DNA of 45,171 nt from Guptibacillus hwajinpoensis (GCA_016841285.1 JAENZK010000002.1:1-45171); one strand, 5' to 3'; numbered from the stretch's first letter, positions 24,539-32,969 are shown. Translations and numbers: made by a program. The notes: a model not told the origin generated them from the letters alone.

Positions 24539-24636
24539 AACTTTATTCAGCAAGGATTTGGATCCCCATTGATTTAATCACAGGCCGCCATCCATTCCAC
24601 AACTTATGGAATTATAGGCTTCCGCTGAATAAAGTT
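24539..24636. repeat. PATE/IS605-end-like palindromic element, copy B
   Basis: Perfect 13-bp terminal inverted repeats AACTTTATTCAGC (24539-24551) and GCTGAATAAAGTT (24624-24636). Same length (98 bp), same arms and same outer CCGCCGGAGGC as copy A at 7651-7748, but the interiors have diverged apart from CTTATGGAA. The remaining 24637-24816 up to the next gene shows no feature I can support. Confidence 0.65.
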
Positions 24637-24816
24637 CACTTATAACGTATGAATTGATTATCTTGTACAGCAACCCGGATAATGGCCTAATTATTGGTTT
24701 ATTACACATACCGCAAAATAAATATACATAATCAAGAAACCTTTTATCCCTCTTCATCGTCTGTATATTGAGGGTAGAAATTTTGTTTTAGTGGATTAGA
24801 ATAGTGAGGTGAAATC

Positions 24817-25296
24817 ATGGCGATTTCTTTTATTTTATTAGCGTTAGTTGGCACCATTGCTTTAATCCTATTTTTAGCGTTGGGAACAAAACGTGTGTTC
24901 AATGCAGACCAAGAGGAGAGGGAAGAAATGATTAAACAAATTTATCAATATGCAGTTGCTTTCATTACGTTAATTATGGTTATCGGCGGAGGTGTATTTG
25001 CCTTTATGTCCGCCGCAGATTACGTGTCACCAAATCCATACTATCAATCATTTGAAGAGTATAAAGATATGAAAATTAATAATTACAAATACGAAAAAGA
25101 ACCAACTGAAAAAGTTGAGTATACTGAAGAACAACTGCAGGAGCAATATGATGCAATGATAGTGCAGCAAACTGAATTAGCTAAACAGCGCGCAGTTAAT
25201 GGTTTAATCAAAAGCTTAGGTTGGATCGTTATTCCATTCCCGATCTTTGTGATCTTCCAACGTAAGATTAATCGAACTAGAAAAGATAAAAACTAG
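24817..25296 (+). CDS. Membrane protein with three predicted segments, unknown function
   Basis: A 159-residue protein: hydrophobic segments at about 4-22, 44-66 and 128-148, with an acidic, Tyr- and Glu-rich loop between the second and third (EEYKDMKINNYKYEKEPTEKVEYTEEQLQEQY) and a basic C-terminus (QRKINRTRKDKN). ATG behind GTGAGGTGA. Stand-alone with its own terminator. No family recognised. Confidence 0.7.
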   Translation: MAISFILLALVGTIALILFLALGTKRVFNADQEEREEMIKQIYQYAVAFITLIMVIGGGVFAFMSAADYVSPNPYYQSFEEYKDMKINNYKYEKEPTEKVEYTEEQLQEQYDAMIVQQTELAKQRAVNGLIKSLGWIVIPFPIFVIFQRKINRTRKDKN

Positions 25297-25326
25297 ATAC
25301 TTAAGTTAATACAAATCACTGTATAT

Positions 25327-25377
25327 GGCAGATTCCGAAAGTCTTATTAAACTTCCGGAGTCTGCCTTCTCTTTTTT
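25327..25377 (+). terminator. Rho-independent terminator
   Basis: GGCAGA-TTCCG pairs with CCGGA-TCTGCC with small bulges, followed by TTCTCTTTTTT. Ends the gene stopping at 25296. The remainder of 25378-25545 is very A+T-rich with no ORF. Confidence 0.75.
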
Positions 25378-25545
25378 AAAAAAAATAAAAATTTTACTAA
25401 ATAACAAAGTCCTCGTGAGATTTTTATTTTTTTAAATCAGAAAAAATATCCAGCCAACCCTGTTTTACGCGATAATGCACCTCTTATATTGATTTCTATT
25501 TCCTATTTATACTTTCTATTATTTTGATTTTTTTTAAAAAAATAA

Positions 25546-25574
25546 TTGACTTTTTTTAAAATTGATTTTAATAT
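25546..25574 (+). promoter_or_regulatory. Sigma-A promoter of the ureohydrolase operon
   Basis: TTGACT (25546-25551), 17-bp spacer, TAATAT (25569-25574), in a long A/T-tract region that may act as an UP element. A TATAAT at 25601 lacks a -35. Confidence 0.65.
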
Positions 25575-25629
25575 TTTAATTGTAAGGAGTACTTCATTAG
25601 TATAATTAGAGAAAGGAAGAGTGATAGAA

Positions 25630-26577
25630 ATGTCACAACAAGATTATATATACGGTAATACACCTACTTTTCTTGGCGCACAAAATTTATCAAAAAGCAA
25701 AAATATAGATGATGTAGATGCAGTAGTATATGGTATCCCTTGGGAAGGAGCAGTTACTTGGGGAGATTACACCGGTTGCGAATTGGGACCTAAAGTTATG
25801 CGTCTTTGCTCAGGAAGATATAGTGGATATTTACCTGAATTAGACCATATCGATGTTTTTGAGCATATTAAACTTGGCGATATCGGGGATATCGATGTAG
25901 TTCCAGCGGATGTTTTTGAAACCGTTCGCAGAATTGAAAATTTTGCAGAAAACCTTTGGAAGAGCGGGAAATTCATCATCGGCCTTGGCGGAGATCATGG
26001 AGTAACTTTCCCAATTGTTAAAGCGCTTACGAACACTGGTAAAAAGGTTGGCATTATCCATTTAGATGCCCATTACGACAATCTTCCTTCATGGAAAGGT
26101 GACGAATTTGCGCGTTGTAGCCCATTCAAACGTCTTTATGAATGTGAAGGGGTAAGAAATGAAAGCATCATTCATACAGGAATTCACGGTCCAAGAAACG
26201 AACCGCAAGCTGGACGAAATGCAAAAGAAGCCGGTGCAGTTACTATTACAATTAATGATATTAAAGAATCCAAGGATTTAAGAGCATTCGCTCAAGAAAT
26301 CTATCAGCAAGCAAACACTGATGTCGATTGTGTATATTTAACAATTTGTAGCGATGTACTGGATTTCGCATTCAATCCTGGTGGACCAGTCGATGGTAAC
26401 GGTTTAACATCCTATGAACTATTAACTCTTGTTCATGAAATTTGTAAACTTGGTGTGGTAGGCATGGACTTTGTAGAAGTCTATCCACAAAAAGACCATG
26501 GGTACCATTCATCCCACTTCGCTTCCTATATTGCTCTATATGCTTTAGCTGGAAATATTTTAAATAAACAAAAATAA
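25630..26577 (+). CDS. Arginase/agmatinase-fold ureohydrolase with altered metal site
   Basis: A 315-residue member of the ureohydrolase superfamily, which hydrolyses guanidino C-N bonds with a binuclear Mn (or Ni) site. Ligands seen: His123 (GGDHG), Asp146, His148 and Asp150 (DAHYD). In the last motif, which is S-x-D-x-D-x-x-D-P in arginases and agmatinases, this protein has T-I-C240-S-D242-V-L-D-F: the first Asp, which bridges both metals in arginase, is Cys, and Pro is Phe. So metal or chemistry may differ. Start: ATG at 25630 gives a normal N-terminus; GTG at 25621 is possible. First gene of an operon with a glutaminase (36 bp gap), a regulator and a transporter. Substrate unknown. Confidence 0.85.
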   Translation: MSQQDYIYGNTPTFLGAQNLSKSKNIDDVDAVVYGIPWEGAVTWGDYTGCELGPKVMRLCSGRYSGYLPELDHIDVFEHIKLGDIGDIDVVPADVFETVRRIENFAENLWKSGKFIIGLGGDHGVTFPIVKALTNTGKKVGIIHLDAHYDNLPSWKGDEFARCSPFKRLYECEGVRNESIIHTGIHGPRNEPQAGRNAKEAGAVTITINDIKESKDLRAFAQEIYQQANTDVDCVYLTICSDVLDFAFNPGGPVDGNGLTSYELLTLVHEICKLGVVGMDFVEVYPQKDHGYHSSHFASYIALYALAGNILNKQK

Positions 26578-26613
26578 AAGTAATAAAATCCTAATGAACA
26601 TAGGTGTATCGCT

Positions 26614-27597
26614 ATGAAAATATGTGAATTAGCTACCTTTGATAGAGAATTAAGTTCCTTCTTCGATCAAAAGATACCTTATTATAAAAAACAATTACAT
26701 GGTATTGGTAAATGCGCAGATTATATACCGGAGTTAAAAAAGGTGAATCCAAATTACTTGGCATGTGCACTTATGTTTCCAGATGGACAAGCTATTCTAA
26801 AAGGGGATTATACCGTCCCCTTTACTCTACAAAGTATATCAAAAGTCATTACATTTATGGCTGCCTGTATTCACTTAGGAATTTCTAAGGTTTTAGAGAG
26901 GGTTGATGTAGAACCAACCGGGGACCCCTTTAACTCCATTCTTCGTTTTGAACTAAATGAATTTAAAAAACCATTTAATCCAATGATTAACGCTGGTGCC
27001 ATAACAGTTGCGTCTTTACTTCCTGGCGTAACTCCCAATGAAAAAATTGAAAAAGTAACCCACCTACTATCTTCAATTTTAAATAAAGATGTTTCCATAG
27101 ATAAAAAAGTTTTTCAATCCGAGTGGGAAACCTCTTTTAGAAATCGAGCTTTGGCAAATTTTCTAATGGAAAATAACCTTCTTTCATCAAGTGTGGAAGA
27201 TACACTTTTTACCTATACAAATCTATGTTCTATTAAAGTTACTACTGAAGATTTAGCTAAAATTGGGCTAGTTCTTTCTCTTGATGGATTTGATCCTGTT
27301 CAAAAAACAGAGTTAATCCCTGCCCCAATTGTTAGACTTACAAAAACCCTAATGTTTACTTGCGGCATGTATAATGCATCAGGGAAATTTGCTGCTTTTA
27401 TCGGAATTCCTGCAAAAAGCGGTGTCTCAGGTGGTATACTAGGTTCTGTACCACCTTCTAAACGAAATCATCCGATTCTTGCAGATGGGTGTGGTATAGG
27501 AATTTTCAGCCCTGCAATCAATCAATATGGGAATAGTGTTAAAGGGACAAAATTATTAGAAGACTTTTTACAATTGTACAAAGTTCAAATTTTTTAA
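26614..27597 (+). CDS. glsA: Glutaminase
   Basis: A 327-residue serine-dependent glutaminase of the beta-lactamase-like fold (glutamine + H2O -> glutamate + NH3). The catalytic S-x-x-K is Ser74-I-S-Lys77 (LQSISKV); other family blocks present are ADYIPEL, EPTGDPFNS, NPMINAGAI, and KSGVSGGILG near 270. Slightly longer than usual (about 310). It lies between a ureohydrolase-fold gene and a PAS/HTH regulator, so it probably handles glutamine or a related amide in the same nitrogen pathway; a different amide substrate cannot be excluded. Confidence 0.9.
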   Translation: MKICELATFDRELSSFFDQKIPYYKKQLHGIGKCADYIPELKKVNPNYLACALMFPDGQAILKGDYTVPFTLQSISKVITFMAACIHLGISKVLERVDVEPTGDPFNSILRFELNEFKKPFNPMINAGAITVASLLPGVTPNEKIEKVTHLLSSILNKDVSIDKKVFQSEWETSFRNRALANFLMENNLLSSSVEDTLFTYTNLCSIKVTTEDLAKIGLVLSLDGFDPVQKTELIPAPIVRLTKTLMFTCGMYNASGKFAAFIGIPAKSGVSGGILGSVPPSKRNHPILADGCGIGIFSPAINQYGNSVKGTKLLEDFLQLYKVQIF

Positions 27598-27619
27598 ATT
27601 AGTTTGGTGGTGTTATAGT

Positions 27620-28261
27620 TTGGCTAAAAAAAGTGAGAACAGAGAAATATTAGAAAGCTATATTCCTATTGCGGATATGATTGTTGCAACCTTTGGTAGT
27701 AACTGTGAAGCGGTAATAGCTGATTTAAGTAATATTCAATCTTCTATTATCTACATTAAAGGTTCAATCACAAATAGACAGCTTGGGGCTCCAACGACTG
27801 AAGTTATTTTAAAAGAAATTAGGCGTCATGGCAATCAGGTGCAAGATATGCTTGGACGCACCTCACAAACGAGGGATGGAAGATTTTTGAAGACATCTAC
27901 ATCTTTTATTCGAAACAAGAAGGGCGAAGTCATTGGTTTTTTAGGAATTAACTTTGATGTCACTGCTTTTACAATGGTAAATCAAATCATTAGCGAATTT
28001 TCTATTACGAATGATCTAAATCCAATTTCACGGCCTACGAGTGAGTCTTACGCCAAGAATATCGAAGAAATATTTGAGAATCTTATTGAGAATACACTCC
28101 TTGAATTAAATATCCCTATAAGTGAGATGACAAGGGAAGATAAAGTCCACTTTGTAAAGAAATTGGACGAAAAAGGTGCCTTTCTTATTCAAGGGTCAGT
28201 TGAAAGAATTTCTGAAGTACTTGGAGTATCTAAACAAACTGTTTACAATTATTTAGACTGA
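27620..28261 (+). CDS. YheO-like PAS/HTH transcriptional regulator
   Basis: A 213-residue regulator: an N-terminal YheO-like PAS domain (about 10-120; SNCEAVIADLS, GRFLKTSTSFIRNKKGEVIGFLGINFD) and a C-terminal HTH of the DauR/HTH_22 type (about 150-213; ISEVLGVSKQTVYNYLD). This family senses small molecules, for example D-amino acid metabolism in DauR. TTG start behind GGTGGTG, 22 bp after the glutaminase. Probably the local regulator of the operon. Confidence 0.85.
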   Translation: MAKKSENREILESYIPIADMIVATFGSNCEAVIADLSNIQSSIIYIKGSITNRQLGAPTTEVILKEIRRHGNQVQDMLGRTSQTRDGRFLKTSTSFIRNKKGEVIGFLGINFDVTAFTMVNQIISEFSITNDLNPISRPTSESYAKNIEEIFENLIENTLLELNIPISEMTREDKVHFVKKLDEKGAFLIQGSVERISEVLGVSKQTVYNYLD

Positions 28262-28268
28262 TTAGCAG

Positions 28269-28300
28269 TACAGAAACATACCCATCCAGATGTTTCTGTA
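28269..28300 (+). other. Intercistronic hairpin between regulator and transporter genes
   Basis: TACAGAAACAT (28269-28279) and ATGTTTCTGTA (28290-28300) pair perfectly around a ten-base loop. There is no U-tract right behind it, so it is more likely an mRNA processing or stability element or a weak terminator. Confidence 0.5.
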
Positions 28301-28387
28301 TAAATCATAATCAGAATTTTTGGAATATTTATCCTCTACAGATTTGTTTTTATTATCTAAAATCCATAATAATAGGAGGTCCACTAT

Positions 28388-29647
28388 ATGGAACCAATAT
28401 TAAAAACAGAAACGGAAGCGGTTTCAACTACAAAGAAAACGCTTAAAGAAAGGTTAAAAGTTATTGGCCCTGGAGCGGTAATTACAGCTTCCTTTATAGG
28501 ACCAGGGACAGTTACTACTGCAACAAGAGCAGGTGCCTCTTTTGGATATGCTGTACTTTGGGCTATCCTCTTCTCTATCATCGCTACCATTGTTTTACAG
28601 GAAATGGTTGCTAGACTCGGGATCATCACACAACAAGGTTTAGGAGAAGCTATTCGTGAACAATTCTCCAATCCTATCTTAAAATTTTGCACGATTTGGG
28701 TCATGTTTATTTCGGTTACTGTCGGTTGTGCCGCTTATATATCCGGGGATTTACTTGGGACCTCACTCGGGATTTCAACACTAACAAATATCCCCGAAAA
28801 TGTTATCGCTCCAATGATTGGTGTTATCATTTTATTCTTCGGTTTAAGTGGAAGCTATAAACTAATAGAAAGAATAATGCTTGCTCTTATCGCTATCATG
28901 TGTTTAACCTTTATCACGACAATGGTAGTTGCTAAGCCAGACCTTGGTGCTGTATTCCAAGGAGCATTTATTCCATCTATTCCTACTGGTTCAATTTTAA
29001 CTATCATTGCATTAATTGGAACAACAGTTGTACCTTATAACTTTTTTCTTCACGCCTCAACTGTTCAAGAAAAATGGAAGCGCCCTCAAGATTTAAAAGA
29101 GGCACAATTAGATACGATTATCTCTATTTTAATAGGCGGACTTATTACAGCAGCAATATTAATTACCTCAGCAACAATGATTAGAGGATTAGACGTTAAA
29201 AATGTTGCTGAATTATCCCTTCAACTTGAGCCCATTTTAGGTAGCTGGGCAAAAACATTTATGAGTGTTGGTTTATTTGCAGCAGGGTTCTCCTCTGCTA
29301 CAGCCTCCCCGCTTGGTGCAGCCATTACTGCAAGCAGCATTTTTGGTTGGGATGGGTTTAAGGATAAGCGTTTTAAAATGCTCTTCTCTGCTATCATAAT
29401 TATCGGAATTACTACATCTGCAATTGGCTTTAGCCCTATGGATGTTTTGTTATTCGCGCAAGCATTAAATGGTATTCTTTTACCAGCTGTTGCAATCGTA
29501 ATCCTCATCATTATGAACAACAAAAAACGACTTGGAAAGCATATAAATACAATGAAGATGAATATAATCGGTGGAATTGTTGCCCTGATTTGTTCAGGAT
29601 TAGGAATCTATAGTTTAATAGATGCAATCAAAGCATTTCTTGGTTAA
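28388..29647 (+). CDS. Nramp-superfamily transporter lacking canonical metal-binding motifs
   Basis: A 419-residue membrane protein with 11 predicted segments and the Nramp fold. In MntH/Nramp the first segment has D-P-G-N and the sixth M-P-H-N, which bind the transition metal. Here they read Gly38-Pro-Gly-Thr41 (FIGPGTVTT) and Val215-Pro-Tyr-Asn218 (VVPYNFFLHAS). The helix breaks are kept but the metal ligands are lost, as in the divergent Nramp-related branches, so Mn2+/Fe2+ uptake is unlikely; Mg2+ or an organic cation or amine is possible. ATG behind AGGAGG. Downstream of a ureohydrolase, glutaminase and regulator, it may import their substrate; this is inference. Confidence 0.85.
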   Translation: MEPILKTETEAVSTTKKTLKERLKVIGPGAVITASFIGPGTVTTATRAGASFGYAVLWAILFSIIATIVLQEMVARLGIITQQGLGEAIREQFSNPILKFCTIWVMFISVTVGCAAYISGDLLGTSLGISTLTNIPENVIAPMIGVIILFFGLSGSYKLIERIMLALIAIMCLTFITTMVVAKPDLGAVFQGAFIPSIPTGSILTIIALIGTTVVPYNFFLHASTVQEKWKRPQDLKEAQLDTIISILIGGLITAAILITSATMIRGLDVKNVAELSLQLEPILGSWAKTFMSVGLFAAGFSSATASPLGAAITASSIFGWDGFKDKRFKMLFSAIIIIGITTSAIGFSPMDVLLFAQALNGILLPAVAIVILIIMNNKKRLGKHINTMKMNIIGGIVALICSGLGIYSLIDAIKAFLG

Positions 29648-29654
29648 TTAAGCT

Positions 29655-29691
29655 GTAATAGGTGTTGGATCAGGTATCCAACGCCTATTAC
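29655..29691. terminator. Strong bidirectional terminator between two convergent operons
   Basis: GTAATAGGTGTTGGAT (29655-29670) pairs with ATCCAACGCCTATTAC (29676-29691), 16 pairs with one G-U, loop of five. It separates the Nramp-like gene from the carbamoyl hydrolase gene. Confidence 0.85.
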
Positions 29692-30935
29692 TATTTTCTA
29701 TTCGCTAACTGTAGAATCGTCTCGTACAATACACTAGTTCCTACTCCACAGTCTTCTTTCGAGCTCCATTCTGCAGGGTTATGGCTCACCCCATCTTTTG
29801 AACGTACAAAGATCATACCGATCGGACAAAAATCTTTAAATTGCATGCCATCATGTCCCGCTCCACTTGGGAGTGTTAAAAGTGGCACTCCTACCTTTCG
29901 TAAAGAGGCTTCAATAACGGACTTGATTTCTTTGGAACAGGGAGCTGGATCTACCCTTTGCAGTGTCTCTATATTAATTTTTATACCTTCATTTTGGCAA
30001 AGACGATAGGCAAGTGATTGAATCAAGTCTTCTAGTTTGTCGCGTGTTTCTAAACTAATATCACGTAAATCAAGCGAAAACTCCACTTCACCGGGAATCA
30101 CATTTACACCGCCCGGCTTTACATTTAACTGGCCAACAGTTGCTACAGCAGGTTCACTTTTTTTAGTTTCCTCTTCTATATGTAGCATGATTTTAGTAGC
30201 AGCCATTAAAGGATCTTTTCGCATATTCATCGGTGTCGCACCTGCATGTCCAGCTTCTCCCTTTAATGTCCATCTAGTCCATAACGGACCTGCTATTCCA
30301 GAGACAAGCCCAATTGAAATATCATGATTCTCAAGAACTTTCCCCTGCTCTATGTGTAATTCAACATAGGCTTTAACAGACTCGGGATTTCTTGCAGCCT
30401 TAGAAATTTGAGTTGGATCTAGACCTGCCTTTTTCATCGCTTGTTCAATTGTTATTCCCTCGGTATCTTTATATTGAAGGTGCTCGTAGTTTAATGTTCC
30501 TGCGAGTGCTCGACTTCCAATCATTCCAAAACCAAAACGACTTCCTTCTTCATCAGTAAAAGCGATGACCTCAATCGGGTGGTCTGTTTCAATATTCTTC
30601 TCATTCATCGTTTGAACTACCTCGATACCGGCTAGAACCCCGAGGGTACCATCAAAGATCCCACCTTTTGGAACAGAGTCTATATGGGAACCCATAAGAA
30701 CTGCTGGTAAATTGCTTATACGTCCTTCCTTACGTCCAATCAGGTTTCCAACTGCATCTTCGGTTACCTTCATACCTGCCTCTACCATATAAGAAATAAC
30801 TTTATCCTTGGCTTTTCTTTCAGCCTCTGTAAAAGAAAAGCGGGTGACCCCGCCATTCTCCAACTTCCCAAATTGGCTTAATTCTTCTAATCGATTCCAT
30901 AAGCGTTCCTGATTAATGGTCATTTCCTTTATCAT
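29691..30935 (-). CDS. M20-family Zn hydrolase: N-carbamoyl-L-amino acid hydrolase / allantoate amidohydrolase type
   Basis: A 414-residue amidohydrolase of the hydantoinase/carbamoylase branch of peptidase family M20. Metal motifs: GSHIDSVPKGG, FDGTLGV (bridging Asp), TDEEGSRFG (Glu pair), HIEQGK and C-terminal GAGHDGMQF. These enzymes remove the carbamoyl group from N-carbamoyl amino acids, releasing CO2 and NH3. The start overlaps the ATC hydrolase gene by 23 bp. In that context N-carbamoyl-L-cysteine is the best guess for substrate. A second in-frame ATG lies four codons on. Confidence 0.9.
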   Translation of the reverse strand: MIKEMTINQERLWNRLEELSQFGKLENGGVTRFSFTEAERKAKDKVISYMVEAGMKVTEDAVGNLIGRKEGRISNLPAVLMGSHIDSVPKGGIFDGTLGVLAGIEVVQTMNEKNIETDHPIEVIAFTDEEGSRFGFGMIGSRALAGTLNYEHLQYKDTEGITIEQAMKKAGLDPTQISKAARNPESVKAYVELHIEQGKVLENHDISIGLVSGIAGPLWTRWTLKGEAGHAGATPMNMRKDPLMAATKIMLHIEEETKKSEPAVATVGQLNVKPGGVNVIPGEVEFSLDLRDISLETRDKLEDLIQSLAYRLCQNEGIKINIETLQRVDPAPCSKEIKSVIEASLRKVGVPLLTLPSGAGHDGMQFKDFCPIGMIFVRSKDGVSHNPAEWSSKEDCGVGTSVLYETILQLANRK

Positions 30936-31692
30936 TTCCTTTCATTTGAAAACGAAAATGGCAATCTCCTTCTTTAAGTACATAACGGTCATGGACAACC
31001 TCAAAGTTTGGATTAAATCCTTTTGCAATTGAAGGATCTATCATTTGGCAATAGAGGATTCCATATTCCCCCACGCCGTCTTTTTTCCATTGATCTGCAA
31101 AGGCACACTTTGTAAAAGTCTGTTCAATTTCTTTTGGGTGAAAATTTGTCTCGTATTCAAATAAATCACTACGGCCCATATCGTAGTTAGATAAATAATG
31201 TTCTTCTGTATTCGGCTTCCCATTTAAGGTTGCACGACGTGCAATATCCTTTCCGCGTTCTTCCCCAAATGCCCAAACACCAGCCTTAATCGCCTCTTGG
31301 CCATTTTCACCAAACTGGTCTACTACTGCTTTTGTAATATGGGCGAACAACTTTGCCATCATCGCATAGATTGTATACGGCTCAAGCCCCTCATTTTCCT
31401 GAATTTCTTTATATAACATAAAAGTTTTTTCTACATTTTCGGAGTCTCCTAAATTACTAGAAAGAAACAATGCCGTTTGGTCAATTTGGAGATCCTTTTT
31501 TCCTGTTCGCTCTTTCATTTCTATGATTTGTTCTTCAGTCAATGTTTGAATCCCTTTATTAAGTGCTAATAATCCCTCTTCACCTAAAGACTCCTTAACT
31601 GATTTAGTCAAATGAGCATATAATTTTGCTGTAATTGTAAACATTGAGACCGGTTTCAGATCTTGCGCTTCCTCTTTTATACTATTAACCAT
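30913..31692 (-). CDS. L-2-amino-thiazoline-4-carboxylate (ATC) hydrolase family protein
   Basis: A 259-residue protein with the ATC hydrolase domain in residues about 95-250 (AKLFAHITKAVVDQFGENGQEAIKAGVWAFGEERG, then CAFADQWKKDG, and a C-terminal RYVLKEGDCHFRF). In pseudomonads this enzyme opens the cyclic isothiourea ATC to N-carbamoyl-L-cysteine. Here there is an extra N-terminal segment (about 15-80) that repeats the first helices of the domain (AKLYAHLTKSVKESLGEEGLLALNKG), suggesting an internal duplication. ATG behind GAGGAGG. It overlaps both neighbours (16 and 23 bp), so the three genes are coupled. Confidence 0.85.
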   Translation of the reverse strand: MVNSIKEEAQDLKPVSMFTITAKLYAHLTKSVKESLGEEGLLALNKGIQTLTEEQIIEMKERTGKKDLQIDQTALFLSSNLGDSENVEKTFMLYKEIQENEGLEPYTIYAMMAKLFAHITKAVVDQFGENGQEAIKAGVWAFGEERGKDIARRATLNGKPNTEEHYLSNYDMGRSDLFEYETNFHPKEIEQTFTKCAFADQWKKDGVGEYGILYCQMIDPSIAKGFNPNFEVVHDRYVLKEGDCHFRFQMKGNDKGNDH

Positions 31693-32885
31693 TTAAATTC
31701 CTCCTCTTTAATATGTTGTAACGCTTGCTCCAGGTCTTGTATGATATCATTAACATCTTCTAGTCCAATAGATAGACGGACCAGCCCATCAGTGATTCCA
31801 AGAGCAAGCCTTTCTTCTTCCGGCATTGATGAATGCGTCATTGTAGCCGGATGCTGTATCAGCGTTTCCGGATCTCCTAAGCTAAAAGAAATCATAATAA
31901 ACTTCAATGCATTCAAAAAAGATTGGGCTGCTTGAAAGCCCCCTTTTACTTCAAATGATACAATCCCCCCCATGCCCTTCATATTTTTTCTAGCTATATT
32001 GAATTGAGGGTGAGAGTTTAATCCAGGATAATAGACTTTTTCAATGACATTATGTTTTTCAAGAAAAGAGGCTATTTGCTCCGCTGCCAGACAATGTTGT
32101 TTCATGCGTAAACCTAATGTTTTCAATCCACGTAATATTAAAAACGCATCCCACGCACTGAGGACCTGTCCTAAGTCCCCCATAATATTTTTGCGCATAA
32201 AATGAATCGTTTCTTCCTTGCCCACAACAAAGCCGGCCAAGACATCACCATGCCCATTTAAATACTTAGTAGCACTATGTACTACAACATCCGCCCCTAA
32301 ATCTATAGGTTTTTGTAAATAAGGTGACATAAAAGTATTGTCTACTATTAAAGGAATATTAAGTTCCTTAGTAATATTAGAAATACTGCAAATATCAAGC
32401 ACCGTTAACAACGGGTTGGATGGAGTTTCAATGTAAATAGCTTTAGTGTTCGGTTGTATTGCATCCCAAATACTGCTTAGATTTGTACAATCTACAAAAC
32501 TATAAGAAATTCCAAACCTTACACCAAGGGTTGTAAGGAATTTGTACGTCCCTCCGTATACATCCTTTGTTACAATAACATGGTCTCCATTCTGTAAAAA
32601 AGCAAGTAGAGCAGTGGATATGGCTGCCATCCCAGAGCTAACCCCAAGTGCCGCTTCACCATTTTCAAGTACAGCTATTTTCTCCTCGAGTACTTTAAGT
32701 GTGTCATTACCATATCTGCCATAATAAAAACCTTCCTGCTTACCTGAAACACTTGCAATTGCCGAATCGTGGTCTGGAAACGCATAAGCAACGGCTGGAA
32801 CAATGGGTTGAACGACTGCGCCATTTTTTCTGTTTTTAATTCCATGAATAAGGAAAGAATCCATGCTCTTAAATCCGTTACCCAT
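31677..32885 (-). CDS. PLP-dependent trans-sulfuration-family enzyme (cystathionine/methionine gamma-lyase type)
   Basis: A 402-residue Cys/Met-metabolism PLP enzyme. Seen: YGRYGNDTLKVLEEKIAVLE (subunit-interface Arg and Tyr), SSGMAAIS (phosphate loop), VDNTFMSPYLQKP, and the PLP lysine in VHSATKYLNGHGD, then LGDPETLIQHPATMTHS. Family members make or split cystathionine or release sulfide from cysteine, homocysteine or methionine; which one is not decidable here. The ATG at 32885 has AAAGGGGTG at 6 bp. First gene of the ATC hydrolase/carbamoylase operon, so a cysteine- or carbamoylcysteine-consuming lyase is likely. Confidence 0.88.
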   Translation of the reverse strand: MGNGFKSMDSFLIHGIKNRKNGAVVQPIVPAVAYAFPDHDSAIASVSGKQEGFYYGRYGNDTLKVLEEKIAVLENGEAALGVSSGMAAISTALLAFLQNGDHVIVTKDVYGGTYKFLTTLGVRFGISYSFVDCTNLSSIWDAIQPNTKAIYIETPSNPLLTVLDICSISNITKELNIPLIVDNTFMSPYLQKPIDLGADVVVHSATKYLNGHGDVLAGFVVGKEETIHFMRKNIMGDLGQVLSAWDAFLILRGLKTLGLRMKQHCLAAEQIASFLEKHNVIEKVYYPGLNSHPQFNIARKNMKGMGGIVSFEVKGGFQAAQSFLNALKFIMISFSLGDPETLIQHPATMTHSSMPEEERLALGITDGLVRLSIGLEDVNDIIQDLEQALQHIKEEEFKWLIV

Positions 32886-32930
32886 TACTATCACCCCTTT
32901 CTGAAAATCTAAAAAACTAGTAGTAAGTTA

Positions 32931-32960
32931 ATTATAAAATCTGCACTTTATATTAATCAA
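32931..32960 (-). promoter_or_regulatory. Promoter of the ATC operon
   Basis: On the minus strand TTGATT (32960-32955), 18-bp spacer, TATAAT (32936-32931). The imperfect -35 and long spacer fit an activator-dependent promoter. Confidence 0.6.
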
Positions 32961-32969
32961 ACGAATCTT

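Noticed and set aside
24293-24553. 86-residue leftward ORF upstream of and overlapping ymaF
   Set aside because: It crosses the palindromic element and the hairpin cluster and overlaps ymaF in another frame; no ribosome site.
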